The notes: a model not told the origin generated them from the sequence alone. Shown: positions 8,094-17,231, numbered from the stretch's first letter. The stretch is DNA of 62,008 bases from Microcoleus asticus IPMA8 (GCF_013179805.1 NZ_SRRZ01000027.1:1-62008); one strand, 5' to 3'. Made by a program: numbers and translations.

Positions 8094-9076
8094 GCCCTGG
8101 GAGACTGCCAGCCGCGCAAATAGTAATAAAAAGACCCGAAATATTCCTCGAATACTCGCGTCGTAGTTACCAAAGCTTCTGCACGAGGCAAAAAATCTCC
8201 CGCGTCTAAGCGGAGTCTGGATTTCCCTCCTGCGGTGGGCTGGAAAGTGTAGAAGTCGGTAGCTCTAGGAATCACCTGAATTCCCATATTCGCAAATGCT
8301 AGGCTGGCACGGCGCATCTGAATCGCAGATGTTACGAGGATTACTTTGCGCCCGACGCCGCGGCTGTCGAGTATCTTTCTCACCTCTTCAGCGCTGGTGC
8401 GTATGTTGCTGCCGTTATTGTCGAGAACGATACTGCTGCGCGGGACGCCCATGTTGTTTGCCAGCAACGTTTCGATATCCTTACCTTCGCCAACATAACC
8501 CTCCAACTCGGGTCTCGGGCCAGCGGTAACGATGACCATAGGTGCTAGTTGTTTTTTGTACAAAACTGCAGCATAGGGCAGGCGATTGCCTGCATCTGTC
8601 AGTTGAATCGCTTCTCGGTTGGCGGTGTGGTTGTTAGTCGTTCCCTTGCCGAGGAGGACGATCGCCGCTGCTGTTTCGTCGCAGCAAACTGTGCGAGCAG
8701 CAGCGTCCCGTTCTGCTTGGTCGGCGAACCAGTAAGCTACAACTGGCATACTCGAAAGGATCAAAACTAACAGCGCTGCCAGGATCATTCTCGGCGCCGG
8801 GTTGCGGATGCCCCCGTTCGTGATCAGCGCCGATGCAATCACCAGCAGCGTGATCGAAAAACCTAACGGCGTAAAGAAGAAGGCTATTATGCCGAAAATC
8901 GCTGCTCCGACTGGCGTGTCTGGCGCAAAAAAAGCCAGGAACAAAAGGCTGATCAGCAGCAAAACGCGCAGCCGGTCTAATAACGGATTGTCTTTGCCTC
9001 CTGATTGATCCCACCACGATTTGAGCAGTGAGAACAGGAGGAATAGAAATAGAATGCGAGCTAACAGTTCTGGCAT
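8090..9076 (-). CDS. YdcF/ElyC-family protein (DUF218) with N-terminal membrane segments
   Basis: 328 residues. The first 130 hold about four membrane segments (LLARILFLFLLFSLL, LLLISLLFLAFFA, IFGIIAFFFTPLGFSITLLV, MILAALLVLILSSMPVVAYW). A DUF218 domain follows: AAIVLLGKG (about residue 145), MVIVTAGPRPELEGY, the characteristic E-D-I-E-T with SSIVLDNNGSNIRTSAEE, ILVTSAIQMRRA, and the C-terminal YFGSFYYYLRGW. E. coli relatives (ElyC, SanA, YdcF) act in envelope integrity; the cyanobacterial role is unknown. The start is ATG at 9076. Confidence 0.85.
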   Translation of the reverse strand: MPELLARILFLFLLFSLLKSWWDQSGGKDNPLLDRLRVLLLISLLFLAFFAPDTPVGAAIFGIIAFFFTPLGFSITLLVIASALITNGGIRNPAPRMILAALLVLILSSMPVVAYWFADQAERDAAARTVCCDETAAAIVLLGKGTTNNHTANREAIQLTDAGNRLPYAAVLYKKQLAPMVIVTAGPRPELEGYVGEGKDIETLLANNMGVPRSSIVLDNNGSNIRTSAEEVRKILDSRGVGRKVILVTSAIQMRRASLAFANMGIQVIPRATDFYTFQPTAGGKSRLRLDAGDFLPRAEALVTTTRVFEEYFGSFYYYLRGWQSPRA

Positions 9077-9284
9077 CTTGCAATATTCTGTGTCTTCATA
9101 AATTAGTACAGAAGTTTGGAAACGAGCGCGAATTTAGCTGCGGGAGGAAATACGGGCATCGGTGGGTTTTTAACTTTCGCCAATAACGCAGTCCGATCGC
9201 ATTTATCCTGATGCTCGATTCCGGTCAGCTATCAACCATTGGTTGCAGGGTGAAACCCGCTACTTCCAGTCACAGATTGCTGAC

Positions 9285-9335
9285 AGTTAATTGGTAATTG
9301 ATAACTGGTAATGGTTGATTGGTAATTGGTAATGG
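9285..9335. repeat. degenerate TTGGTAAT-type short repeats
   Basis: Several imperfect copies of TTGGTAATTGATAACTGGTAATGG-like sequence lie in the 350-base spacer between the YdcF gene start and the 3' end of the PPK2 gene. No gene is supported in this spacer. Confidence 0.6.
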
Positions 9336-9429
9336 ATCGAGTACACCGCAGGTGGAATTGACAATTCAAGCCTGCTTTGTTCTGCCTACTTTTGTCCCCA
9401 TTACCTGTTACCGATTCACCAATCCCAAT

Positions 9430-10917
9430 TTATCGGCGCTTCAGTTGATTCCGAATTGCCTGCGTTACCGTTTGAATTACTTTAACACGAGCATAATACT
9501 TGTTATTGGCCGCAATTAGCGTCCAGGGAGCAAGCGGCGTGCTGGTGCGCTGAATCATTTGATTCACCGCCACTTCATAATAATTCCACTTTTCCCGATT
9601 TCGCCAATCTTCCTCGGTGAGTTTGTATTGTTTAAATGGATTGTTTTGCCGCTCTGTAAACCGCTTTAGTTGCTCGTCAGGACTGATGTGCAGCCAGAAT
9701 TTAACTAAGACACAACCGAAACTGGTGAGTTGCTCCTCAAATTCGTTGATTTCCTGATAAGCTCGGCGCCATTCGGGTTCGGTGGCAAATCCTTCGACTC
9801 GCTCGACCAGCACTCTACCATACCAACTGCGATCGCAAATGCTGATTTTACCAGCCGTTGGCAGCCGCCGCCAGAACCGCCAGAGGTATGGGTGGGCTTT
9901 TTCTTCGTCGGTCGGGGCCCCAAAGGCATTAACGGTGTAACTGCGGGGGTCTAATACGTCCGTCAAGCGTTTGATCGCTCCTCCTTTACCGGCGGCGTCC
10001 CAACCTTCAAACATCACTAACACGGGGATTTTATCTTCGTAAATGCTTTGTTGAAGTTTACCAAAACGGGTTTGTTCCTCGCGAAGTTGCTGTTTGTATT
10101 CGTCGGGCGACAGCGATTGAGTTAAATCTACTTGGGCCAGTAAGTCGGGTTCGGTGGGTTCCAACCTTTCTTGAGGTGGCAATTTCACTGGTGCAGATTG
10201 CATCGGCAGTCTGTCTAAGGCATCTGTAATTGTCGCGGCCATTTGCGTTAAAACTTTGACTCTCGCCCACCGCTGACAATCGCCTTCTACTAGCGTCCAA
10301 GGTGCGGAACCCGTGCCGGTTTGGGCTACCATTTCTTCTGCTAAAGTTGTGTATTCTTGGTATTTTTTGGCTTGTTTCCAATCTTCTGGCCGCACTCGCC
10401 AAGCTTGTAAGGTGTCGTCTTCTAGTTTTTTGAGCCGGTGCTTGAGTTCTTTTTTGCTCAGGTGAATCCAAAATTTGGCAATTGCCGCGCCGTCATCTAC
10501 CATCTGCCGCTCGAAGGCGTTGATTTGCCTGATGACTGTGGGTACTTGGGCGTCGGAGACTCGATCGAACAATCGGTCTTCTAAAACATGAGTGTACCAA
10601 CTGTGGTAGAAAAAACCAATTTTGCCGCGGGCGGGGAGTTGCTGCCAAAATCGCCACAGAAAAGGATAGCCCTTTTCTGCGGCTGACGGCGGCCAAATCG
10701 GGTGGACGGCAAACCCCCGCGGGTCCATGTACCCTACCATTTGTTTGACTAAAGCGCCTTTGCCCGCGGCTGCCCAGCCTTCGAGGACGATAATTGCGGG
10801 CAATTTTTTTTCCCAGCAGGCCAGTTGGAGCGATCGCAACTGTTTCATTAAAACTTCTATCTTGGCATCGTAGGTTTCTTTATCGAGGGAGATATCTAAA
10901 TCGAGGTTTTCGAGCAT
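9430..10917 (-). CDS. pap: polyphosphate:AMP phosphotransferase (two-domain PPK2)
   Basis: 495 residues made of two tandem PPK2 domains, the architecture of class II PPK2 (PAP) enzymes that transfer phosphate from polyphosphate to AMP. Domain 1 has Walker A GWAAAGKGALVKQ (about residue 47) and MDPRGFAVHPIWPPS. Domain 2 has GWDAAGKGGAIKR (about 304), LDPRSYTVNAFGAPT and the canonical DRSWYGRVLVERVEGF. In domain 1 the matching segment reads YHSWYTHVLEDRLFDR, losing the usual Asp-Arg. Domain 1 is therefore probably structural and domain 2 catalytic, as reported for PAP. It starts at ATG 10917 and has no operon partner. Confidence 0.9.
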   Translation of the reverse strand: MLENLDLDISLDKETYDAKIEVLMKQLRSLQLACWEKKLPAIIVLEGWAAAGKGALVKQMVGYMDPRGFAVHPIWPPSAAEKGYPFLWRFWQQLPARGKIGFFYHSWYTHVLEDRLFDRVSDAQVPTVIRQINAFERQMVDDGAAIAKFWIHLSKKELKHRLKKLEDDTLQAWRVRPEDWKQAKKYQEYTTLAEEMVAQTGTGSAPWTLVEGDCQRWARVKVLTQMAATITDALDRLPMQSAPVKLPPQERLEPTEPDLLAQVDLTQSLSPDEYKQQLREEQTRFGKLQQSIYEDKIPVLVMFEGWDAAGKGGAIKRLTDVLDPRSYTVNAFGAPTDEEKAHPYLWRFWRRLPTAGKISICDRSWYGRVLVERVEGFATEPEWRRAYQEINEFEEQLTSFGCVLVKFWLHISPDEQLKRFTERQNNPFKQYKLTEEDWRNREKWNYYEVAVNQMIQRTSTPLAPWTLIAANNKYYARVKVIQTVTQAIRNQLKRR

Positions 10918-11625
10918 ATTTACCTCATATAAATCTGAGAAAACTGTTTAACGTTAGTTTAACGTTTGGATAAAATTAAATCCCCAACTCCGGGAAAAAC
11001 GTTATAAAAATTACAGTTACGGCTGCTTAAAAGCACGATCGCACCTGCCCTCAAATGGCAGCCTCGTTAATACTAGCAAGATTCCCTCAATTTCAAACTT
11101 GCCAAAAAAAACGGCTCAGGTTATAGTTGAAATAGGTAACTTTTAAATAAGTTCAACTTCTCCCCTCCCCCGATCGGGCGAGTTAACAGGAGGAGGCAAA
11201 AATCCCTGAAAAAGGATTTAGTGTAAAAGAGAGCAAAAGTAAAAATCAACTACCCGGTGGGGGTGACAACTTCTTTACTTAGCTGTAGAAACTTTATTCA
11301 AACAATAGTTACTTAAGCACCAAGCTTGGTAACAAAAGAGAGCGCGACTCATCGACATCCAGCCATAAACTCACATATAAAACTAGCCCGGAAGGGCAAA
11401 CCAATTTTTATGATTGCCTAATTAGATAAAACCTGAAAGCCTGGGTGATATAAACAGGTTTCTGAGTTTTATCGACACCACAATAAATCTGCATTACATC
11501 CGCGTTTATCCGCATTCCGAAGCGGTTAACAATCAAAAACTCGGATTTTTGCCAGAAATTCACTGTACTTGTTTGCCAATACCAATTAAGAGGAACAGTC
11601 CGAAATTACGGATTGCAAGTTTTCT
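10918..11625. other. 708-base intergenic region, no gene seen
   Basis: Divergent spacer between the PPK2 and GNAT genes. The only recognisable content is a reverse-complement fragment of the CCGCAGATA/CGCGGATAAACGC dispersed repeat near 11499-11525 and a CCCGGAAGGGC-like short hairpin near 11386. No tRNA, riboswitch or ORF could be supported by eye. Confidence 0.5.
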
Positions 11626-12585
11626 ATGAATATCTTAACAACACGCTCCTACAAGGGCCAAACTGACTGGTGCGCGATCGCAAATTTAATCGATGCTTGC
11701 GAAGCAGTCGATCGCCTCGGCGAAGAAGTCTCAGCAACTGAACTCAAGCTAATACTTGATGCACCCAAACTCGACAAAGCCCGCGACGTGCAGTTGTGGG
11801 AAGATGGTAATTACAAACTAATCGGTTTGTCACTCCTAGATATGCCCGATTCCCAGGATGAAATAGACGCTTGTCTGTGGTTTTACGTGCATCCAAATCT
11901 GCGTAGCGAAGGTTTAGAAAAAGACATAATTAAGTGGGGCGAAAAACGGGTGCACGAAGTCGCAAAAGAACGGAATTTGCCCGCGAAATTGCGTACCTAC
12001 AGCCGCGAGGATAAAACAGATGAGATGCGACTGTTAGAGAAACAGGGCTTTGAGGTCGATCGCTATTTTTGGACAATGGCCCGATCCCTAGCTGAACCAA
12101 TACCAACACCTGAATTTCCCGCAGATTTTGCGCTGACACACGTATCAGGAGAACAAGACATTCAACCGTGGGTAGAGATGTTTAACCAGTCATTTATCGA
12201 TCACTGGAATCACCACGATTTAACTGCGGAAACCGTGCGCTACTGGATGCAAGATCCGAATTATCAGCCGGAATTAGACTTGATTGCTGTTTCGGGCGAT
12301 CGCAAATTTGCAGCTTTCTGCGACTGTCAAATCAAACCCCAAAAAAACGCCCTCAGCGGCACAAAAGACGGTTGGATTGAATTGTTGGGTACGCGGCGTG
12401 ACTTTCGGAAAATGGGTTTAGGAAAAGCGATGCTGCTGGCTGGCTTGCACTCCTTAAAAGCGGCGGGTGCAAACACAGCTAAACTCAGCGTTGATGCTGA
12501 CAGTTTGACGGGGGCGACAAAGCTTTACAAATCGGTCGGTTTCCGCCCGATGGAAACTTGGATCGAGTGGGCTAAGACTGTGTAG
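11626..12585 (+). CDS. tandem GNAT acetyltransferase
   Basis: 319 residues folding as two GNAT domains. The N-terminal half (about 1-150) is degenerate: acidic, with FYVHPNLRSEGLEKDII in the acetyl-CoA position. The C-terminal half keeps the acetyl-CoA loop (RRDFRKMGLGKAMLLAGLHSL, about residue 255) and the usual YKSVGFRP end. The arrangement resembles mycothiol-synthase-like double-GNAT proteins. Cyanobacteria do not make mycothiol, so the substrate is unknown. It starts at ATG 11626; a hairpin lies just downstream at 12612. Confidence 0.85.
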   Translation: MNILTTRSYKGQTDWCAIANLIDACEAVDRLGEEVSATELKLILDAPKLDKARDVQLWEDGNYKLIGLSLLDMPDSQDEIDACLWFYVHPNLRSEGLEKDIIKWGEKRVHEVAKERNLPAKLRTYSREDKTDEMRLLEKQGFEVDRYFWTMARSLAEPIPTPEFPADFALTHVSGEQDIQPWVEMFNQSFIDHWNHHDLTAETVRYWMQDPNYQPELDLIAVSGDRKFAAFCDCQIKPQKNALSGTKDGWIELLGTRRDFRKMGLGKAMLLAGLHSLKAAGANTAKLSVDADSLTGATKLYKSVGFRPMETWIEWAKTV

Positions 12586-12611
12586 AAAAGGTTGGCCCTG
12601 AAGGCGAGAAT

Positions 12612-12634
12612 CCCGACTGCTTAAAGAAGTCGGG
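12612..12634. terminator. hairpin downstream of the GNAT gene
   Basis: CCCGACT at 12612-12618 pairs with AGTCGGG at 12628-12634, with an inner CTT/AAG pairing. It lies 27 bases after the GNAT stop. The following GTTGTC is not a full T-run, so it is a weak terminator candidate. It also resembles a common dispersed cyanobacterial palindrome. Confidence 0.4.
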
Positions 12635-12709
12635 GTTGTCAAGTGCGATTTTGGGTCAAGTGCGAGATCCCTTTTGGATCGAATGGGCGATCGTACTTTC
12701 CTTGATTTC

Positions 12710-12979
12710 CTAAATCAACCGGAAATTAGCGGATGTAATCGCATTGGCACTCACTCCAATCATCACACCTAACTCCTCTCCTGTCGAGAGATTCTTGATG
12801 AGAGTTCCCTGAGTATTTTGAGTTACTTCTAACTGACCAAAGATTAAACCTCCGCTTAATCCAATCAAATCCTTGCCCTGTAAAATCAGCGATGATATCA
12901 AATACTCTACATACCGCGCATCGGGTATACTACAGGAGATATCGACATTCACGATATCCCTGTCGCTAAAAATAATCAA
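12710..12979 (-). pseudogene. C-terminal fragment of an RTX/hemolysin-type calcium-binding protein
   Basis: 89 residues read from a TTG. The sequence DLIGLSGGLIFGQLEVTQ...TGEELGVMIGVSANAITSANF resembles the closing module found after the Ca-binding nonapeptide repeats in long secreted cyanobacterial proteins. No GGxGxDxUx repeats precede it. The frame upstream reaches a stop within about 15 codons, and the dispersed 13028-13065 repeat lies beyond. I read it as the stranded end of a larger lost gene. A small free-standing gene remains possible. Confidence 0.5.
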
Positions 12980-13027
12980 ATCCTTTTTGTTAGCACTTTG
13001 TTTATCAGTTAATTACTGTGGAACTTT

Positions 13028-13065
13028 AACCGCAAATAGTGGCGGATATACGCGGATGAACGCAG
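13028..13065. repeat. dispersed CCGCAGATA...GAACGCAG repeat, copy
   Basis: ACCGCAAATAGTGGCGGATA followed by TACGCGGATGAACGCAG. Related copies lie at 29819-29860 and 39398-39438, with a reverse fragment near 11499-11525. It ends against the stop of the ABC ATPase gene. Confidence 0.7.
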
Positions 13066-13066
13066 C

Positions 13067-13966
13067 TTAGGATACAGTTTGTTTAGTCACTTCTACATAA
13101 ATATGTTCTAAACGCACCGGATACCGAGCGATCGAATCAATAGAAATCCCATCGAACAGCAAAATAATTTCTTTTAATTCTAAACGTTCGGGCAGCCAAA
13201 AAGCTAAATCGCTACCGTAGCGGCGGGGGATAAAACTGTATTGTTTAGCGCGGGCGATGACTTCAGCTTCTTCGTCGGTTTTTACCACGATAATTTCTTG
13301 AGCCGGAATCAGTTTTTGCAACTCTTCTAAACTGCCCTCAGCCACAATACTCCCATTTTTCAGAATTCCGATTCTCTGACACAGCCGCTCAGCTTCATCC
13401 AACAAGTGAGTTGTCAGCAAAATTGTAATTCCTTCCGATTGCAATCGCTGAATTAAATCCCAAATTTCGTAGCGAGCCTCAATATCTAAACCCGTTGTCG
13501 GTTCATCTAAAATTACTAATTTAGGCTGGTGTACCAAAGCCACGGCAATATTCAAACGGCGCTGCATTCCTCCGCTCAAAGTTTCCACCGGGCTTGTAGC
13601 TCTATCTGTCAAATTTACTGCTTTCAAACAGTGTCTTACTTGATAGCGGCGCTGCTTGCGCTCTAAACCATAAATTTGAGCAAAAAAGTTGAGGTTTTCT
13701 TCGCAGCTAAGGCTTTTGTAAAGCAAATTTTCTTGGGGCGCTACACCTATTAATAATTTAGTAGTTTCGGAAACAGGTTCACCATTGATAGAAACTTGGC
13801 CGCTGTCGGCATTTAGCAAATTGCATAAAATATTGATAGTGGTAGTTTTGCCCGCCCCGTTTGGCCCCAGCAAACCGTAAATTTCTCCAGCTTGAATGTG
13901 CAGTGTTAAATCTTTAAGCACTGAACGCTCGCCGTAGGATTTATTGAGTTTTTCAATTTGCAGCAC
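13067..13966 (-). CDS. ABC-2 type transporter ATP-binding protein
   Basis: ATPase of a DrrA/CcmA-like ABC-2 exporter. Visible motifs: Walker A GPNGAGKTTT, Q-loop VAPQENLL, signature LSGGMQRRL, Walker B LVILDEPTTGLD and the H-loop TTHLLDEAERL. I choose the GTG at 13966 (VLQIEKLNKSYG), which sits 9 bases after AGGAGA and where ATPase homology begins. The longer frame to 14038 adds 24 unrelated residues. The permease gene lies 200-270 bases upstream on the same strand and is the evident partner. The order is permease then ATPase, the reverse of the commonest arrangement. Cargo unknown. Confidence 0.9.
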   Translation of the reverse strand: MLQIEKLNKSYGERSVLKDLTLHIQAGEIYGLLGPNGAGKTTTINILCNLLNADSGQVSINGEPVSETTKLLIGVAPQENLLYKSLSCEENLNFFAQIYGLERKQRRYQVRHCLKAVNLTDRATSPVETLSGGMQRRLNIAVALVHQPKLVILDEPTTGLDIEARYEIWDLIQRLQSEGITILLTTHLLDEAERLCQRIGILKNGSIVAEGSLEELQKLIPAQEIIVVKTDEEAEVIARAKQYSFIPRRYGSDLAFWLPERLELKEIILLFDGISIDSIARYPVRLEHIYVEVTKQTVS

Positions 13967-14236
13967 AGCTTGAAATCTCCTAGTTTTTCCTATAATATAA
14001 TACCAATCCTTGCAGGAGTCGTAATTTTTTTCCCCCACCCCAACCCTCCCCGAACCCGCTGGGAGTTTGTAAGAAATTCACAAATGATGCGAGGATTGCT
14101 ATAGCCGTAAGGTGCGGTGTGCATAGAACGCTAAATAGGTGTAAGGTATGGTGTGCATTGAACCCTACATAATTAGGTTCAACTGAACCATGATTGAATT
14201 CTTTTAAAGTAAATTATTTCACTCCTTCCCCTTCGT

Positions 14237-15046
14237 TTAAAGTCTTCTTTCTACTCTCAACATCCGTCGGTAAGAGAGCCATCCGGCTACTATCATTAAA
14301 ACAGCAAAAATACACAAAAACTCGAAGTGCGACGAAATATCAGCCAAATCTTTGCCGTCAGCCCACACGCCCATCAGCGCTTCGTTCATGTGATAAATTG
14401 GATTGTACTGGGCGAGTTCCAGCAGACTTTTGGGAAACAGCGAAGTTGGCAAAAATGCGCCTCCTAAAATCAACAAAGGAACGCCAAAAGCTGCTACTAG
14501 CGAGTTGACATCTTCAGTGCGCCTAGCAAACTGGGTGCCGAGAATAAAGCCTACACCTACATAAGATACAATACTGAGCAGAATAATCGCACATCCTAAC
14601 AGGATAGAGCCTTGAAATTGTGCTCCTAAAAAAGAGGCGATCGTGTATACTAAAATTACCTGACCGATACCGATGCAACTGTGAGCAATAAAAATCCCTA
14701 AAAAGTAGGAAGTGCCGCTCAGGGGGGAAATAAACAAGCGTTTGAGAGTATGCTGTTCTCGCTCTGCTACTACGGTTGCTACGCTACCGCCGAGACAGCT
14801 AAAAAATAAAGCAGCTCCTACTAAGCTTGCAGGGGCGGCTGTTTCAAAAGCTTTTGCTGTTGTCAGTTGCGCGCGTTCTGCTAAAATTAAAGCGTTAATA
14901 ATCAAGATAGAAATCGGAAAGATAGCCCAAAAAATTAAACTGCGTCTTCGCCTTCCCAATTCTATTAAAATGCGCTGCGCTACAGCGAGGGTTTCATACC
15001 AGTATTTCATCTTAAGTTTGTTAGCATTGTTATTGTCTGAAATCAA
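14237..15046 (-). CDS. ABC-2 type transporter permease
   Basis: 269 residues with six predicted membrane segments: IFWAIFPISILIINALILA near the start, VGAALFFSCLGGSVATVV, a middle pair around FLGIFIAHSCIGIGQVILVY, GVGFILGTQFA, and VPLLILGGAFLPTSLFP before the last span near 245-262. The VAEREQHTLKRLFISPLS segment between spans is the typical ABC-2 coupling region, and FLPTSLFPKSLLELAQYNPI is the family hallmark. The frame opens at a TTG (15046); the ATG at 15010 (MKYWYETLAVAQRI) may be the true start. It forms an exporter with the downstream ATPase. Confidence 0.88.
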   Translation of the reverse strand: MISDNNNANKLKMKYWYETLAVAQRILIELGRRRRSLIFWAIFPISILIINALILAERAQLTTAKAFETAAPASLVGAALFFSCLGGSVATVVAEREQHTLKRLFISPLSGTSYFLGIFIAHSCIGIGQVILVYTIASFLGAQFQGSILLGCAIILLSIVSYVGVGFILGTQFARRTEDVNSLVAAFGVPLLILGGAFLPTSLFPKSLLELAQYNPIYHMNEALMGVWADGKDLADISSHFEFLCIFAVLMIVAGWLSYRRMLRVERRL

Positions 15047-15167
15047 AAATTAAAGTTAATATTTTATGATACAGTCATGACATAAGCTTGTCAAATAACT
15101 GTTTAAAATGTACACCAATGACTTAACATCAACGGATTGGTTAAAAACAGAATCAGCACGCAAAGGA

Positions 15168-15388
15168 GGAAACGGCAGTGCCGTTTTCCTACCCCAAAAT
15201 AATCGCCCTAGGGAAAATGTAACCATAAGCCCGATTAATTGTAGGAAACGGCACTGCCGTTTCCTGATTTCCGCTAATGGGTAAAATCAATTGGACGGAT
15301 GGGATGATGAAATTACTCTCTTGATCTAACGATCGACAAGACCGCTCTTCAGGAGACGGCAATGCCGTTTTCCCACCCCAAAATAATC
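15168..15388. repeat. palindromic repeat cluster, copy 2
   Basis: GGAAACGGCAGTGCCGTTTTCC at 15168 faces its inverse ending at 15264, and a third copy (GGAGACGGCAATGCCG) follows at 15352-15388. The internal CGATTAATTGTAGG is shared with the cluster at 701-806. It fills most of the 350-base spacer between the permease start and the 3' end of the next gene. Confidence 0.8.
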
Positions 15389-15396
15389 AATAATTC

Positions 15397-16440
15397 TTAC
15401 TTAATCGCAAAATTCGTACCTCGGTAACATCCTTGAAAAGAAGTTAAACTGGTGCGGTTTATCTGTTCCAATTTAGTCACGAGGGAAGAAGTATTGGTAC
15501 TTTCAGCGGTAGCACCCCACTTGTAGATAAAGTCGCCGATATAGTTTCCGGTTTCTTCGTAGCTGTGCTCTTCAATAGGAATTCCCGAAACTCCTGAAAC
15601 AGTTTGGTTGTTGTATCCGTTAACAATGATTTTTTCGATAACAGCTCCCGGTTCTGCGGTAATGTTCCATTGCACCGGTTCATAAGCTGAAAGTGCGAGA
15701 ATTATTGGCTTGTTTCGGCGTTCTACTTTGATTTCGATCGCACTTTTTGATAAATCTCGGTTCTTGTGATCCGCATTGGCTTCGTAAACGCCTATTAAAT
15801 GAAGTTCTTTATTCCCGCTTGAAGAACCGATATAAGCTGAAAAATCGTCGGAACCGCCAAGCCCGCAGTTTGCCACAGAACTAATTGGGGAAGTAAAAGC
15901 TGTTTTTTCGGCTAGTTTCTGCTGCACCGCCGGCACTACCCACAATCCGGTTCCGATGCCTAAAGCACCTATCAAAGCGGCAGCGATACCGAAAGGAAGG
16001 GCATTTGTGAGGTGGCGAACAACTGGTTTTGCTGTTAGTTGAGATAACGTTTGCTGCCAAGTTTCACCAGTTTGTCGATCGGCATTACCGCCATCGAGAC
16101 AGGCCAATAAAGCTAAACTTTCCGGCTGTTCGAGCAGACTTTGAACAGTTTTCCCTTCGCCGACGTAGAGATTTCTAGTTTCTGTGTCTAAAAGCAGCCA
16201 GTAGCGATCGCCCTCGCCGAGGTTGTACTCTTGTACCGCAGGATCGACTAAATCGTGCTGCAAAAACACCAGCCAAGCCATATTATTGCCAGTGCCAACT
16301 GTTTTGCCGTCGCTGGATATAAGTTGGTCGATATCCGGTTCCCAGCGCCAAGCTACCCAGCGACTATCTCCTCGATAGCCGAGGGATTTTTCTAGTTGCG
16401 GATGAGCGGTTATTTCTAAGCGTTGAACTAAGTTTGACAC
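15397..16440 (-). CDS. membrane-anchored protein of unknown function
   Basis: 347 residues. A cytosolic N-terminal half of about 140 residues (SRWVAWRWEPDIDQLI, WLVFLQHDLVDPAVQEYNLG, YWLLLDTETRNLYVGEG) looks like a compact folded domain. One membrane segment follows near 148-172 (PFGIAAALIGALGIGTGLWVVPAV). The C-terminal half is beta-rich and probably extracytoplasmic, with DDFSAYIGSSSGNKELHLIGVYEA and EPGAVIEKIIVNGYNNQTVSG. I do not recognise a named family. It starts at ATG 16440. The repeat-rich secreted protein gene ends about 60 bases before it in the direction of transcription, so the two may be co-transcribed. Confidence 0.65.
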   Translation of the reverse strand: MSNLVQRLEITAHPQLEKSLGYRGDSRWVAWRWEPDIDQLISSDGKTVGTGNNMAWLVFLQHDLVDPAVQEYNLGEGDRYWLLLDTETRNLYVGEGKTVQSLLEQPESLALLACLDGGNADRQTGETWQQTLSQLTAKPVVRHLTNALPFGIAAALIGALGIGTGLWVVPAVQQKLAEKTAFTSPISSVANCGLGGSDDFSAYIGSSSGNKELHLIGVYEANADHKNRDLSKSAIEIKVERRNKPIILALSAYEPVQWNITAEPGAVIEKIIVNGYNNQTVSGVSGIPIEEHSYEETGNYIGDFIYKWGATAESTNTSSLVTKLEQINRTSLTSFQGCYRGTNFAIK

Positions 16441-16502
16441 GAGATGTCCTCCTCAAGTGCGATCGCCACTTCAATGTCTTAGCATAACTCATCCCCGGCA
16501 GT

Positions 16503-17231
16503 TCAAAGAGTGCCCGTGCCGTTGCCTGTTCCATTATTCGGAGACAAATTGTTGCTGGGAGTGGTATTCGGCGAAGTTCCCTGATTGAGATTATTCTGAT
16601 TGGTATTCGGCGAAGTTCCTGGATTGGCATTATTCGGAGTGGTATAGGGCGAACTTCCCGGATTGAGATTATTCTGATTGGTATTCGGCGAAGTTCCCGG
16701 ATTGGCATTATTCGGAGTGGTATAGGGCGAACTTCCCGGATTGAGATTATTGGGATTGGTACTCGGTGAACTTCCAGAATTGGCATTATTGGGAGTACCT
16801 GCGGGCGAAGTTCCCGGATTCTGATTATTCTGATCGGTATTGGGCGAAGTTCCCGGATTCTGATTATTCTGATTGTTGGGATTTGGCGTGCCTGTTGGAG
16901 TAGTTATCGGGGTGCCGACAGCATCTCTGGTGATGGGGTTGGGGTTCGGGGCAGCAGCCGGAGTGCCTGCATTGGGGTTATTTGCAGGAGCATTGGCGGG
17001 GTTGCCCGCAACCGGAGCAGTGTTTTGGGGAGCAGCATTGCTGCCGCACAAGCTTACTAAATCAAAAGTTGTGCCGCCTGGAGTTTCGAGGAAGCAAACC
17101 GGCACATTTACTTGGGGGTTTGAGGCTCTGGGAAAATCGGCTGTTCCCGGCATGGGACGGCTAAAGGCAGCTTCAGCCATCAGTGGGGTCAAGACCGCCG
17201 ATAGAGCGGCGATTGTTCGCAATAATCTCAT
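16503..17231 (-). CDS. secreted Asn/Pro/Ser/Thr-rich tandem-repeat protein
   Basis: I place the start at the ATG at 17231, preceded by GAGGAAA and opening a signal peptide (MRLLRTIAALSAVLTPLMAEA). The frame to 17345 adds an unlikely leader. A short mature domain has two cysteines (VPVCFLETPGG and LVSLCGSNA). An Ala/Pro/Asn linker follows, then eight 13-residue repeats (consensus NNxNPGTSPNTxQ) alternating between a PGSSPYTTP type and a PGTSPNTNQ type. The tail is Asn/Gly/Thr-rich. It looks like an unstructured secreted or wall-associated protein. Repeat number is likely to vary between strains. Its function is unknown. Confidence 0.75.
   Translation of the reverse strand: MRLLRTIAALSAVLTPLMAEAAFSRPMPGTADFPRASNPQVNVPVCFLETPGGTTFDLVSLCGSNAAPQNTAPVAGNPANAPANNPNAGTPAAAPNPNPITRDAVGTPITTPTGTPNPNNQNNQNPGTSPNTDQNNQNPGTSPAGTPNNANSGSSPSTNPNNLNPGSSPYTTPNNANPGTSPNTNQNNLNPGSSPYTTPNNANPGTSPNTNQNNLNQGTSPNTTPSNNLSPNNGTGNGTGTL
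16557..16868. repeat. eight 39-bp coding tandem repeats
   Basis: The DNA encodes eight 13-residue units in register, so the repeat period is 39 bases. The four central units form two nearly identical 78-bp super-repeats (GSSPYTT unit plus GTSPNTN unit). Repetition is strong enough to make a long spurious frame on the same strand (16364-16786). Confidence 0.85.

Noticed and set aside
10918..11625. Possible riboswitch or small RNA near the CCCGGAAGGGC hairpin
   Set aside because: No conserved riboswitch core could be recognised, and a single short hairpin is not enough.
16364..16786. 140-codon frame with RRIPIRIISIREVRPIP-type repeats
   Set aside because: An alternate-frame reading of the 39-bp coding repeats of the secreted repeat protein.
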